Source: SHVO01 sp041905525 (GTDB lineage Bacteria > Pseudomonadota > Alphaproteobacteria > Rhodospirillales > Rhodospirillaceae). From it: a stretch of 64,000 nucleotides of DNA. Made by a program: the position numbers and the translations under genes. Location: the NCBI GenBank assembly GCA_041905525.1, contig JAYRKY010000012.1, forward strand, positions 33,120-97,119. Reading direction: 5' to 3'. The notes beneath the pieces were generated by a model. That model ran no database searches. It was not told the origin of the DNA and saw only the letters and a program-made list of their open reading frames with translations. Positions 31,582 through 40,530 of the stretch are shown one piece after another (within the stretch, counting starts at the first letter, position 1; every line of letters begins with the position of its first letter).

Positions 31582-31984
31582 ATCGATATCCTATGAACGC
31601 TGATTCATGTCGCCCTGATAACGCCGCAATTCCTATTTGGTTGCGCTTTCCGATTGTAAAGGGTGCAAGTGCGGCGCTGATTTCCGCGCAAGTGGAACTG
31701 CGGAACAAGACGCTCGGGCGGCCGTATTGATTCCTTGACGAAGCATCCCCCGCGCGGAGCTCTCCTTGGCCGAAAAACACATCTCTACCAAGGCCCGCCC
31801 ACCCCTCCACCGCGAAGGCGGCGAGGGGTCGCGGCCGGTCACAAAACGAACGTGGCGGCACGCCCGTTGCGGCGATGCGCCTGAGCCGGCTCTGCCCGGC
31901 GACAAAGCCGCCACCTTCAGCGAGTCAGACGACGCCGCGCGCACCGGGGACGCCCCTTCCCCCAAATCCTGACGGAGTTTCTCC
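31582..31984. other. Intergenic gap with no supported gene
   Basis: These 403 bases separate divergent genes. Short open frames exist on both strands, but none has a family look or ribosome site. A GGAAC-17-GTAT near 31700 resembles an EcfG site only weakly. Confidence 0.5.
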
Positions 31985-33553
31985 ATGGACCAGACCACGC
32001 AAGGCACCCGCTCGCTGTGGATGCCCGAGCTCGCCCGCCCCGCGCCCGAACTGCAAAGCAACAGGCGCGCCGAGGTCGTTGTTGTCGGCGCCGGTATTGC
32101 GGGACTGACCACCGCCTATCTTCTCGCCAAAGCCGGGCGCGACGTTCTTGTCCTCGACCAGGGCGGCGTCGGACACGGCATGACCGCGCGCACGACCGCC
32201 CATCTTTCCACCGCGCTCGACGACCGGTGGTACAAACTCATCGCCCAAAGCGGTGAAGCCGACGCCATGACCGCGGCGGATGCTTTTCTGCGCCATATCG
32301 ACTTTATCGAAGAGGTACAGCGCGACGAGAACATCGGCTGCGACTTTGCCCGCGTCGACGGCTACCTGTTTCTCGCCGACGGCGACGATCGCGCCACCCT
32401 CGAAAAGGAGGTGGACGCCGCGCATAAGCTCGGCTTGACCGACGTCGCGCTCGTCGACAGCTGCGGCATGCCCAATCTCACCACGCGGTCCTGTTTGAAG
32501 TTTCCCCGTCAGGGACGCTTCCACCCGCTCAAGTATCTCGAAGGATTGGCCCGCTGTATCAAACGCGACGGCGGCCAGATCATGCGGGCGCATGTCAGCG
32601 CGGTATGGGATGGCGACACCGTGACCGTCGAATGCGAAGGGGGCGTGAAAGTCGAGGCGGAGTCCGCGGTCATCGCGACAAACACGCCCATCAACGATCG
32701 CGTTGTGATCCACACCAAACAAGCGCCATATCGATCCTACGCTATCGCGGCATCCATTCCGGCCGGATCCGTCCCCGACGTCCTTGCCTGGGACACCGGC
32801 GATCCGTACCATTACATCCGGCTTCAGCCGGGAGATGGCGGCACCGATGTGATCATTATCGGCGGCGAGGATCATAAGAGCGGCCAGGCCCACGACGGCG
32901 CCGCGCGTTTTCAGAAACTCGAGGTCTGGTCGCTGGCCCGCTTTCCGCAGATCACCCGCTTTCTCGCCCGCTGGTCCGGCCAGGTGATGGAGAGCGCCGA
33001 TTACCTCGGTTACCTCGGTCAGAACCCGGGCGATCAGAACGTGTTCGTCATCACCGGTGATTCCGGCATGGGCATGACTCACGGCACCATCGGCGGCCTG
33101 ATCGTCTCGGACCTCATTCTCGGAAAGAAGAATCCCTGGGCTGCGCTGTTCGACCCCGCGCGCGTCACGCCGCGCGCCGCCGGCCGCTTTGCCCGCGAGA
33201 ACCTGAACGTGGCTGCGCAGTATGCGGAATATGTCATGCCCGGCGACGTCAATGACGTGGCGAATATACCGCCGGGCGGCGGCGCCATCGTCCGCCGGGG
33301 CGCGGCCAAACATGCGGTCTACCGCCGTGCCGACGGGACCCTGGTGGAAAAATCCGCCGTGTGCCCGCACATGGGATGTCTTGTATCCTGGAATCCGGTG
33401 GAGACCTGCTGGGACTGTCCGTGCCATGGCTCGCAGTTCAGCGCCGAAGGTGAGGTCATCAACGGTCCCGCCACGTCGGACTTGGCAGCTATCGATAAAT
33501 CCCCACGTGCCGCCCACAGTCATGATGCGGACCGCTCCCCACGCCGGACGTGA
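31985..33553 (+). CDS. FAD-dependent oxidoreductase with C-terminal Rieske domain
   Basis: A 522-residue fusion. Residues 28-60 are the dinucleotide fold (VVVVGAGIAGLTTAYLLAKAG), followed by a DAO-type FAD domain to about residue 380 with GDSGMGMTHGTIGG near its end. The C-terminal 100 residues carry a Rieske 2Fe-2S site: CPHMGC and CPCHGS supply two Cys and two His. Many alpha- and cyanobacteria have such proteins of unknown substrate. No signal peptide is seen. It overlaps the next gene by four bases (GTGA). Confidence 0.9.
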   Translation: MDQTTQGTRSLWMPELARPAPELQSNRRAEVVVVGAGIAGLTTAYLLAKAGRDVLVLDQGGVGHGMTARTTAHLSTALDDRWYKLIAQSGEADAMTAADAFLRHIDFIEEVQRDENIGCDFARVDGYLFLADGDDRATLEKEVDAAHKLGLTDVALVDSCGMPNLTTRSCLKFPRQGRFHPLKYLEGLARCIKRDGGQIMRAHVSAVWDGDTVTVECEGGVKVEAESAVIATNTPINDRVVIHTKQAPYRSYAIAASIPAGSVPDVLAWDTGDPYHYIRLQPGDGGTDVIIIGGEDHKSGQAHDGAARFQKLEVWSLARFPQITRFLARWSGQVMESADYLGYLGQNPGDQNVFVITGDSGMGMTHGTIGGLIVSDLILGKKNPWAALFDPARVTPRAAGRFARENLNVAAQYAEYVMPGDVNDVANIPPGGGAIVRRGAAKHAVYRRADGTLVEKSAVCPHMGCLVSWNPVETCWDCPCHGSQFSAEGEVINGPATSDLAAIDKSPRAAHSHDADRSPRRT

Positions 33554-34248
33554 GGGCGGCCAGCGTCTTTCTGAATGCGCTGCTCGCGATCGGCTTGGTG
33601 ATTTTCGCCGGACTCCATTTCACGTGGATTCGAATCCCGCCGAATTTTCTGCCATGGGCCAAGATCGATCTCGACTCTCCGCCGGGATGGGCGCCTCGCT
33701 TTCGCATCAACAGCCTCGCGGCCGATGCCGAGCAATGCCTGGCCACACTCGCCCGCTCGCGCCTGTCCTATCGCGTGGTGCCGGACCGGCCGGAAAAGGA
33801 CGGGTGCAGCTTCGAGGATGGCGTCCGTGTGGCGCAGTCTCACGTCGCATACAACCAACCACCCCAGGCCCGGTGCGAGGTTATCGCGGGCCTTTACTGG
33901 TACGAGCAGGATCTCAGCAATCTCGCCCGTGAGATATTCCGTTCTGATCTCGCGCGCATCGAACAGTGGGGCACCTACGCGTGCCGCAACATCAACACGC
34001 GTCCCGAAGGCCGCCGCAGCCAGCATGCCCGCGCCAACGCCATTGATATCGCGGCATTCATTCTGACCGACGGAACCACTATCCACGTGGCGCGAGATTG
34101 GGGCGCCGACACGCCCAAGGGTCGCTTTCTCGAAGGCGCGCACAAAAGCGCCTGCCGCTACTTCAACGCCGTCCTTGGTCCCCGCTACAACAGCGCGCAC
34201 CGCGACCACTTCCACTTGGATCTAGGACGTGCGCGCATATGCCGTTAG
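33550..34248 (+). CDS. Extensin-like (VanY/D-Ala-D-Ala-peptidase-fold) envelope protein
   Basis: A 232-residue protein with an N-terminal membrane anchor (about residues 5-24) and an Extensin-like C-terminal domain from about residue 55. The likely zinc-site residues are in RRSQHARANAIDIAAF (His and Asp) and AHRDHFHLDLG near the end (His-x-His), and the four cysteines of the family are present (CLATL, GCSFEDG, ARCEV, YACRNIN). It probably trims peptidoglycan in the periplasm. The start is a GTG overlapping the previous stop codon. Confidence 0.85.
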   Translation: MRAASVFLNALLAIGLVIFAGLHFTWIRIPPNFLPWAKIDLDSPPGWAPRFRINSLAADAEQCLATLARSRLSYRVVPDRPEKDGCSFEDGVRVAQSHVAYNQPPQARCEVIAGLYWYEQDLSNLAREIFRSDLARIEQWGTYACRNINTRPEGRRSQHARANAIDIAAFILTDGTTIHVARDWGADTPKGRFLEGAHKSACRYFNAVLGPRYNSAHRDHFHLDLGRARICR

Positions 34249-34348
34249 CCACGCACGCGTAAAGTGCACTCCCTGTTTGGGCTTGCGGCCGCGCCTTTCC
34301 GATTGTCATTCTCCGGTACGGGGGGCGTCCTTGTTCAAGGCGCCTTGA

Positions 34349-36025
34349 ATGCGACTGTTGGAGTCCCTGCGCGGCGATGAGGCCGCGCCTGTTGCGCCGG
34401 CCAAATCACAAACCATCGCGCTCGCCGCGGCCCTGGCTCTGTCGGCCATCGCTGTGCTCGCCTCGCGTCGTACCACGACGCTGACGGCGCCCTATCTCTG
34501 GGCTGAAGACGGTCTCGACATGGTTCCGCAATTTGTCTTGCGCGGATGGCAAAGCCTGCTCGATCCCATCTCCGGCTACATGGCATTCGTGCCGCGCCTG
34601 ATTTCTTACATCAGCCTCAGCGCCACGCCGGCGGCCTACCCGCTCACGAGCACCCTGCTCTCCTGGATCTTCATGGCCGCCTGCGTCGCCGCCATCGCCC
34701 TCGCGCCCACGCGGCTGCGGGCGCGGCCTTGGCTCGCCCTTGCCTGTCTGTTCGTGCCGTCCGACCCCGAAGTTTTTGGCACCTCGCTCTACTCCTTCTG
34801 GTGGATCGGTCTCCTCCTCATGCTTCTCACCATGTGGGAGCCCGGTCCCCGCCTGTTCAAGTCACGCCTTGCGCTCATTGTAGTCGGCGGCTTGTCCACC
34901 CCGCTGACGATCATGGCCGCGCCATTGATCGCCCTGCGCGCCCTCGTCATGCGTACGCGAGAGGACGTGATCATCGCGGCCGCCGCTGTGATCTGTGCCG
35001 CGTTCCAGATTCGTGAGGTGCTCGCCGTCCATACCGACACGATGGCGACAACGCTCTCTTGGCGCACGCTGCTCTCGGTGTTTGACAAGTTCTTCGGGCG
35101 ATATGCCTGGGGTATCGACACCGCCAACCAGAGCCAGGAGGTCTGGCTCCCGCTCTTGGGTATCGGTCTCGCTCTCTTGATTTGCGTGACGTTGTTTCGT
35201 CTAGCGGATCGCTGGCTCGCCTTTTGCCTTCTCTATCTTTTGGGCGGCGCAATCGTGCTCTCGATCATGCGCGTCAGCGTCGACATCATGGGGCCCACGG
35301 GCGGCGGGCCGCGCTATTTCTTCTATCCGTATGTTCTCCTGTCGTGGATCCTGATCCAGGGCGTCGCGACGCCGGGCCCGCGCTTCGCCCGCACGCTCTG
35401 CGGAGCTGCGCTCCTGCTGGCCCTCATCAATGCCGCCGCGTCGGGATGGCATCACCCCACCGACACCTTCTCGCTGCGGCGGGAGATTCAGTCCTGCACC
35501 CATTTCGACGCCTATGCGATGCCGATCCACAAGGCAGGATCCCGTTTCGATGTCTTCCGCGGCCTTTATCCGCGCGCCGTGTGCCGGTATCTCGCCTCCA
35601 GGATGGTGCCCGTGGATGAGAATGAACTCCAGCCCTTCACCTGGCTCCATCTCGGCCACGCCATGGGCAGCCGCCAGACGCCCGAGATCATCGGCGCGCG
35701 TCCTGAGGGCACGTCCGCGGGCGCCCCTCCGGAACGCTACATCATGGTCGGCACCTTCGGCGCAGCGGCGGAGACCGGCACAATCACCATTGCGGCCCGG
35801 CGCGGCGATCTCGTGCTGATCTCAAGCGGTGCGGCGGCCGCTGCCCCACGCTACGAGGTCCGCACCGCGACCCACACCTTCACCGGCGCGCTTCCCATCT
35901 GCCCTGAAGCCTGCACGCTCGCGTTCACCTCTGATCTCTTGCCCGAGGCGTTCACTGTGACTCTCACCGATGACAGCGAAGCGCCGGGAGATTGGTTCGC
36001 TCTCGGCATCCCCGTACCGCCGTGA
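34349..36025 (+). CDS. Polytopic membrane protein, glycosyltransferase-C-like
   Basis: A 558-residue protein with about ten membrane segments over residues 20-375 and a soluble C-terminal region. An early acidic loop, APYLWAEDGLDMVPQFVLRGW, stands where GT-C glycosyltransferases carry catalytic acids. The C-terminal 100 residues look like a small beta domain with paired cysteines (ICPEACTLAF). A lipid-linked sugar transferase or O-antigen-type modification role is plausible but not shown. A related-looking membrane gene lies at 43952-45193. Confidence 0.55.
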   Translation: MRLLESLRGDEAAPVAPAKSQTIALAAALALSAIAVLASRRTTTLTAPYLWAEDGLDMVPQFVLRGWQSLLDPISGYMAFVPRLISYISLSATPAAYPLTSTLLSWIFMAACVAAIALAPTRLRARPWLALACLFVPSDPEVFGTSLYSFWWIGLLLMLLTMWEPGPRLFKSRLALIVVGGLSTPLTIMAAPLIALRALVMRTREDVIIAAAAVICAAFQIREVLAVHTDTMATTLSWRTLLSVFDKFFGRYAWGIDTANQSQEVWLPLLGIGLALLICVTLFRLADRWLAFCLLYLLGGAIVLSIMRVSVDIMGPTGGGPRYFFYPYVLLSWILIQGVATPGPRFARTLCGAALLLALINAAASGWHHPTDTFSLRREIQSCTHFDAYAMPIHKAGSRFDVFRGLYPRAVCRYLASRMVPVDENELQPFTWLHLGHAMGSRQTPEIIGARPEGTSAGAPPERYIMVGTFGAAAETGTITIAARRGDLVLISSGAAAAAPRYEVRTATHTFTGALPICPEACTLAFTSDLLPEAFTVTLTDDSEAPGDWFALGIPVPP

Positions 36026-36159
36026 CCTGTCAAATTTACTTCATTGGACCCGCTCAACCGGAAGACATAAGCAAGGTGGCGCAAGAGCCGCAGCCATACC
36101 GCGCATTGTAACCGTCACCACGGCGATCACGGGGCCGCCACGCTCTTCGAACACCGGGC

Positions 36160-37254
36160 ATGGGGGCCAATATGAGCAGATATAGTGCGCTGACAATTTT
36201 TTACGCGCTCGCGGCGGTGGTGTCTTCCGCTCCCGCGGAAGCCGGCTGGTACCGCGGAAATACACATACACACAGCTTGAATTCCGACGGCAATGTGGCC
36301 CCGGACGATGTCGTGCGCTGGTACCGTGAGCACGGCTGTCAGTTCGTGGTCATGACCGAGCACGAGTACATCACGAACGTCGCCCCACTACAGGCCATCT
36401 TCGGCGCCGACGAACAGTTTCTCGTCATGCAGGGCCAGGAGCTCACGCAGTCGGTCCGCGATCCCAAACACCCCGACGGCGAGCGCCAGGCGCACGTCAA
36501 CGCTATCAATATCGGCAAGGTCATCCTTCCGATGACCTCCGAAGGCGTGAAGAGCAATCTCAGCCCGCGCGTCTATACCGTGTCCGAGAAGGTTTCGATC
36601 GCCGAGACCTACACGCGCAATCTCGGCTTGATCCGCGAGGCAGGCGGCGTCGGTCAGGTCAACCATCCGAACTTCCGCTGGTCGGTGCGAATGGAGGACA
36701 TGATGAACCTCCCGGACAACACACTGTTCGAATTATGGAACGGGCAACTTGAGATCAACAACCTGGGCGGCACGGACGATGCCGGCAACAAGGCCTTATC
36801 GACGGAAGCGCTTTGGGATGCGCTCCTCAGCAAGGGCCGCCGCCTGTGGGGCGTCGCCGTCGACGACAGCCATGGCTTCAAACACCTCGACGAACCGAAC
36901 GGCGCCATGCCCGGGCAGGCGTGGGTGGTGGTTCGCGCCGACCGCCTTGCGCCTGACCTTATCGCCGCGTCGCTCGCCAAGGGCGACTTCTACGCTTCCA
37001 CCGGAGTATCGCTCGAAGACGTGGTCGCCAACGAAAAGGAAGTCTCGCTGAAGATCAAAAAGGCGACGCGCGGCGCTATCGCCCGCTTCACCACCAAGTT
37101 CATCGGCAAGGACGGCAAAGTGCTCGCCGAAGTCGGCAGCACGCAGCCCAAGTACGTCATCAAGGGTGACGAAGGCTATGTCCGCGCCGCCGTGATGGAC
37201 TCCAACGGCCGGCGCGCCTGGACGCAGCCGGTGTACCTCGGCGCCCGGAGATAA
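36160..37254 (+). CDS. Exported PHP-domain phosphoesterase
   Basis: A 364-residue protein with a signal peptide ending near AEA-GW (residue 28). The PHP domain shows its metal motifs in order: GNTHTHSLNSDG, FVVMTEHEY, GQELTQ, GQVNHPNF and VAVDDSHGF. The C-terminal 90 residues are a beta-rich extension. An extracytoplasmic phosphoesterase is likely; its substrate is unknown. Two starts are possible, ATG at 36160 and at 36172, the second with GGGGG five bases before it. Confidence 0.83.
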   Translation: MGANMSRYSALTIFYALAAVVSSAPAEAGWYRGNTHTHSLNSDGNVAPDDVVRWYREHGCQFVVMTEHEYITNVAPLQAIFGADEQFLVMQGQELTQSVRDPKHPDGERQAHVNAINIGKVILPMTSEGVKSNLSPRVYTVSEKVSIAETYTRNLGLIREAGGVGQVNHPNFRWSVRMEDMMNLPDNTLFELWNGQLEINNLGGTDDAGNKALSTEALWDALLSKGRRLWGVAVDDSHGFKHLDEPNGAMPGQAWVVVRADRLAPDLIAASLAKGDFYASTGVSLEDVVANEKEVSLKIKKATRGAIARFTTKFIGKDGKVLAEVGSTQPKYVIKGDEGYVRAAVMDSNGRRAWTQPVYLGARR

Positions 37255-37264
37255 TGTCTAAGGG

Positions 37265-37290
37265 AGCGGGCTCTCCGGGGAGAGCCCGCT
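37265..37290. terminator. Hairpin between PHP gene and amidase array
   Basis: AGCGGGCTCTCC pairs with GGAGAGCCCGCT around two bases. Little T-run follows. It separates two convergent transcripts. Confidence 0.65.
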
Positions 37291-37294
37291 TCAC

Positions 37295-38896
37295 CTACTT
37301 CACGTCAACCGTATGACCCGGCAGCGCCGGTGTATTCACCGGACGGCGCACGGCCTTGGTGGTCTGCTCGAAGGCGTAGCCCATCGACAGCAACTTGGGT
37401 TCGCTATACGGCGCGCCGAAGAACGACACGGCCACCGGAAGATCGTCCGTGGTGAATCCCGCCGTCACGATCAGGTCCGGAAAGCCGGTGAGCGGCGCGA
37501 TCACCGTCGGCGAGACACCCCCGCCACCTGACGTCAGCGCCGAGCCGACGATCGTGCCCGGGCGCGTCCGACTGGTCGGATAGACGATGGCATCCAACTT
37601 ATCCTTCTGCAGCGTGCCCATCATCAGCGCGCGGGACATCGGCATGCCGTGGTCGTGCGCGGCGATATAGCCGGGATCGGTCATGGTGCCGCTCGCCTTC
37701 TCCACCTTGAAGAAGTTCCAGCGGTAAGGGTTCGGTCCGGTACCGTCGGGGCGCAGATCGTTGTAGGCCTCGGCCGCGGCGATCAGCCCGTCCAGGCTCT
37801 TCGGATACTTCGGCCCTGTGGTCTTCAGATAGTCGCCGATCTGCACCGCGAACTCAGGTGGATAGATCGACCACAACATCGTCGAGGCGGAGTCCAGGAA
37901 CCACTTCGGCAGGCGCACATCGACCACCGTGGCGCCGGCGCGCTGCATCGCCTTCACCGAGGCTTCCACGATCCAATCCACATCCGGATCGGCGCCCATG
38001 AAGTCGCGCGCGAGACCGATGCGTGCACCCTTCAGGCCGTTCGCGTCCAGGAACTTGGTGTAGTCCTTCTGCGCGTTGCCCTTCTGCGTTTGCGTGGTCG
38101 GATCGGCCTTGTCGATCCCCGCCGTCACGCCCAGCGACACGGCGATATCCGTGACATTGCGCGCCATCGGTCCCGCCATGTCGAGGCTGAGCGACAAGGG
38201 AATCACACCGTCATGGCTGATGAGCCCGTAGGTCGGGCGCATGCCGACGATCCCATTCGTCGTGGACGGACCACGCACCGATCCGCCCGTGTCGGTGCCG
38301 TAACCCAGCGGCGCGTAGCCGGCGGCAATGCCGACGCCCGTGCCGCCCGACGATCCCGACGGCGTGCGGGTCAGATCGTGCGGGTTCAGCGACTGGCCGC
38401 CCATCGAGCTCTGGAAGCCGTTCGCGAACTCCCCAAGGTTCACCTTGGCAAGAATGATCGCCCCGCCGTCGCGCAGCTGCTTCACCAGATGCGCATCGTC
38501 CGGCGGCATATTGCCTTCCAGCAGCACCGAGCCGCCGGTGGTGGCGATATCGGCGGTGTCGATATTGTCCTTGAAGATCACAGGAATGCCATGCATCGGC
38601 CCGCGCACTTTCCCGGCTTTGCGTTCGGCATCCAGAGCCCGGGCGATTTCCATCGCCTTGGGATTTAGCGCGATCACCGCGTGCAGCTTCGGACCCGCGC
38701 GGTCATAAGCCGCGATGCGCGCGAGGCACATCTCGGTGAGCTTTTCCGCGGTCAGCGTTCCGGCCGCCATGGCGGCTTGCAGTTCCACGATGGTGGCCTG
38801 GTCAAATTCCACCGGACGCGCCTGCGCCGGAGCCGATGTCACCAAGACGCCGGCGAGCGCGGCGGCAAGGACGAGCGTACTGACCTGCTTTTTCAT
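37295..38896 (-). CDS. Exported amidase, copy 4 of tandem array
   Basis: A 533-residue amidase-signature enzyme with signal peptide (residues 1-26, ending AQA-RP). The catalytic triad is Lys109 (VIFKDN), Ser182 (TPSGSSGGTG) and Ser206 (DTGGSVRGPS). It is the most downstream of four paralogues that share the order FDQATI-ELQAAM, HGIPV, TTGGSVLLEGNM and RRPVNTPALPG at the C-terminus. Exported AS enzymes include peptide amidases that remove C-terminal amides; the substrate here is unknown. It follows copy 3 by 13 bases. Confidence 0.88.
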   Translation of the reverse strand: MKKQVSTLVLAAALAGVLVTSAPAQARPVEFDQATIVELQAAMAAGTLTAEKLTEMCLARIAAYDRAGPKLHAVIALNPKAMEIARALDAERKAGKVRGPMHGIPVIFKDNIDTADIATTGGSVLLEGNMPPDDAHLVKQLRDGGAIILAKVNLGEFANGFQSSMGGQSLNPHDLTRTPSGSSGGTGVGIAAGYAPLGYGTDTGGSVRGPSTTNGIVGMRPTYGLISHDGVIPLSLSLDMAGPMARNVTDIAVSLGVTAGIDKADPTTQTQKGNAQKDYTKFLDANGLKGARIGLARDFMGADPDVDWIVEASVKAMQRAGATVVDVRLPKWFLDSASTMLWSIYPPEFAVQIGDYLKTTGPKYPKSLDGLIAAAEAYNDLRPDGTGPNPYRWNFFKVEKASGTMTDPGYIAAHDHGMPMSRALMMGTLQKDKLDAIVYPTSRTRPGTIVGSALTSGGGGVSPTVIAPLTGFPDLIVTAGFTTDDLPVAVSFFGAPYSEPKLLSMGYAFEQTTKAVRRPVNTPALPGHTVDVK

Positions 38897-38909
38897 GTGA
38901 GCGTTTCCC

Positions 38910-40517
38910 CTATTTGGACGGAACTTCGATGGCGCCGCCTGGCAGCGCCGGCGTATTCACGGGACGGCGGATCGCCTTGGTCGCCTGCTCGAGGCTATAG
39001 GCCAGCGAGATCAGGCGCGGCTCGCTGAAGGCGGGCCCCAGGAACGAGATCGTCACCGGCAGATCGTCTGTGGTGAATCCCACCGGCAGGATCAGGTCCG
39101 GGAAGCCCGTTAGGTTCGCGACCGGCATCGGATAAACGCCCGTGGCGAAGTTCGGCGTCGGCCCCGCGATCTGTTCAGGGCGCATCGGCGTGGTCGGATA
39201 CACGATTGCGTCGAGTTTCTCCTTTGCCATCACCCCGCCCACCAGGTTCGCCGCCATGGGCATCCCGAAGTCGTGCGCGGCGATATAGCCCGGGTCCGTC
39301 AGTGCGCCGCTGTCCCGCTCCGTCAGGAAGAACTGCCAGCGGTAGGGATTGGTGCCCTCGCCGTCGGGCCCGAGGCTTGTGTATTCCTGCGAACGCTCGA
39401 TCAGCTGCTCCAGTGTCTTGGGATACTTCGGCCCCGTGGTCTTCAGATAGTCCGCGATCTGGACATGGAACTCGGCCGGATAGATCGACCACAACATCGA
39501 CGTATGGGAGTCGAGGAACCACTTGGGGAAGCGCACATCGACCAGCGTCGCGCCCGCTTTCTCCATCGCCTTCAAGGCGGCATTGATAGCCCAGTCGACA
39601 TCGGGATCCGCGCCCATATAGTCGCGCTGCACGCCGATGCGCGCACCCTTCAGGGCCCCCGCTTTCAGGTACTTCGTATAGTCCTTCTCGAACTTGCCCT
39701 CGCTTTTTTTGGTGGCCGGGTCCGCCGCATCGACGCCGGTCATGATCCCCAGCGACACGGCGATATCGGACACGCTGCGCACCATCGGCCCGCCGGTGTC
39801 GAGAGACAGCGACAGCGGAATGATGCCGTCGCGGCTGACGAGGCCGTGCGTCGGCTTCAGGCCGACGATGCCGTTCACGCTCGACGGGCCGCGGATCGAT
39901 CCGCCCGTGTCGGTGCCGAGCCCGATCGGAGCGTACCCCGCCGCCACCGCGACGCCCGTGCCCCCCGAGGAGCCCGACGGCGTGCGCGTCAAATCGTGCG
40001 GGTTCAGCGACTGCCCGCCCTTGGAACTCTGCATGCCGTTCGCGAACTCACCAAGGTTCACTTTGGCCAGGATGATCGCGCCCGCATCGCGCAGCTTCTT
40101 CACCATATAGGCGTCATCGGGCGCCATATTGCCGTCCAGCAGCACGGAGCCGCCGGTCGTCGGCATGTCGATGGTGTCGTAATTGTCCTTGAGGACGACA
40201 GGGATGCCGTGCACCGGCGAGCGTACCTTGCCGGCCTTGCGTTCGGCGTCCAGCGCCCGCGCGATCTCCAGCGCCTTGGGATTGAGGGCGATCACCGCGT
40301 GCAGCTTCGGCCCCTTGCGGTCGAAGGCATCGATGCGCGCAAGGCACAACTGCACCAGCTTCTCCGCCGTCAGCGTGCCCGCGGCCATCGCCGCCTGCAG
40401 CTCGGCGATGCTGGCTTGATCGAACTCAACCTGTTTGGCCGCTGCCGGTGTCGTCAGCAGCGTGGCGGCCAGGGCGCAACTCGCGACAAATCCGGCCAGA
40501 TGTTTCTTCAAAGTCAT
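38910..40517 (-). CDS. Exported amidase, copy 3 of tandem array
   Basis: A 535-residue paralogue with signal peptide ending near AAA-KQ (about residue 28). The triad motifs are intact: VVLKDNYD, TPSGSSGGTG and DTGGSIRGPS. It differs from its neighbours in carrying KDNYDTIDMPTTGG and DGNMAPDDAYMVKK, and its C-terminus ends GGAIEVPSK. Spacing of 13 bases on each side indicates one operon. Confidence 0.88.
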   Translation of the reverse strand: MTLKKHLAGFVASCALAATLLTTPAAAKQVEFDQASIAELQAAMAAGTLTAEKLVQLCLARIDAFDRKGPKLHAVIALNPKALEIARALDAERKAGKVRSPVHGIPVVLKDNYDTIDMPTTGGSVLLDGNMAPDDAYMVKKLRDAGAIILAKVNLGEFANGMQSSKGGQSLNPHDLTRTPSGSSGGTGVAVAAGYAPIGLGTDTGGSIRGPSSVNGIVGLKPTHGLVSRDGIIPLSLSLDTGGPMVRSVSDIAVSLGIMTGVDAADPATKKSEGKFEKDYTKYLKAGALKGARIGVQRDYMGADPDVDWAINAALKAMEKAGATLVDVRFPKWFLDSHTSMLWSIYPAEFHVQIADYLKTTGPKYPKTLEQLIERSQEYTSLGPDGEGTNPYRWQFFLTERDSGALTDPGYIAAHDFGMPMAANLVGGVMAKEKLDAIVYPTTPMRPEQIAGPTPNFATGVYPMPVANLTGFPDLILPVGFTTDDLPVTISFLGPAFSEPRLISLAYSLEQATKAIRRPVNTPALPGGAIEVPSK

Positions 40518-40530
40518 GGTCCCCTCCGAT

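Noticed and set aside
31690..31730. GGAAC-17-GTAT upstream of the FAD/Rieske gene
   Set aside because: The -10 box lacks GTT, the distance to the gene is over 250 bases, and the gene is not a typical stress gene.
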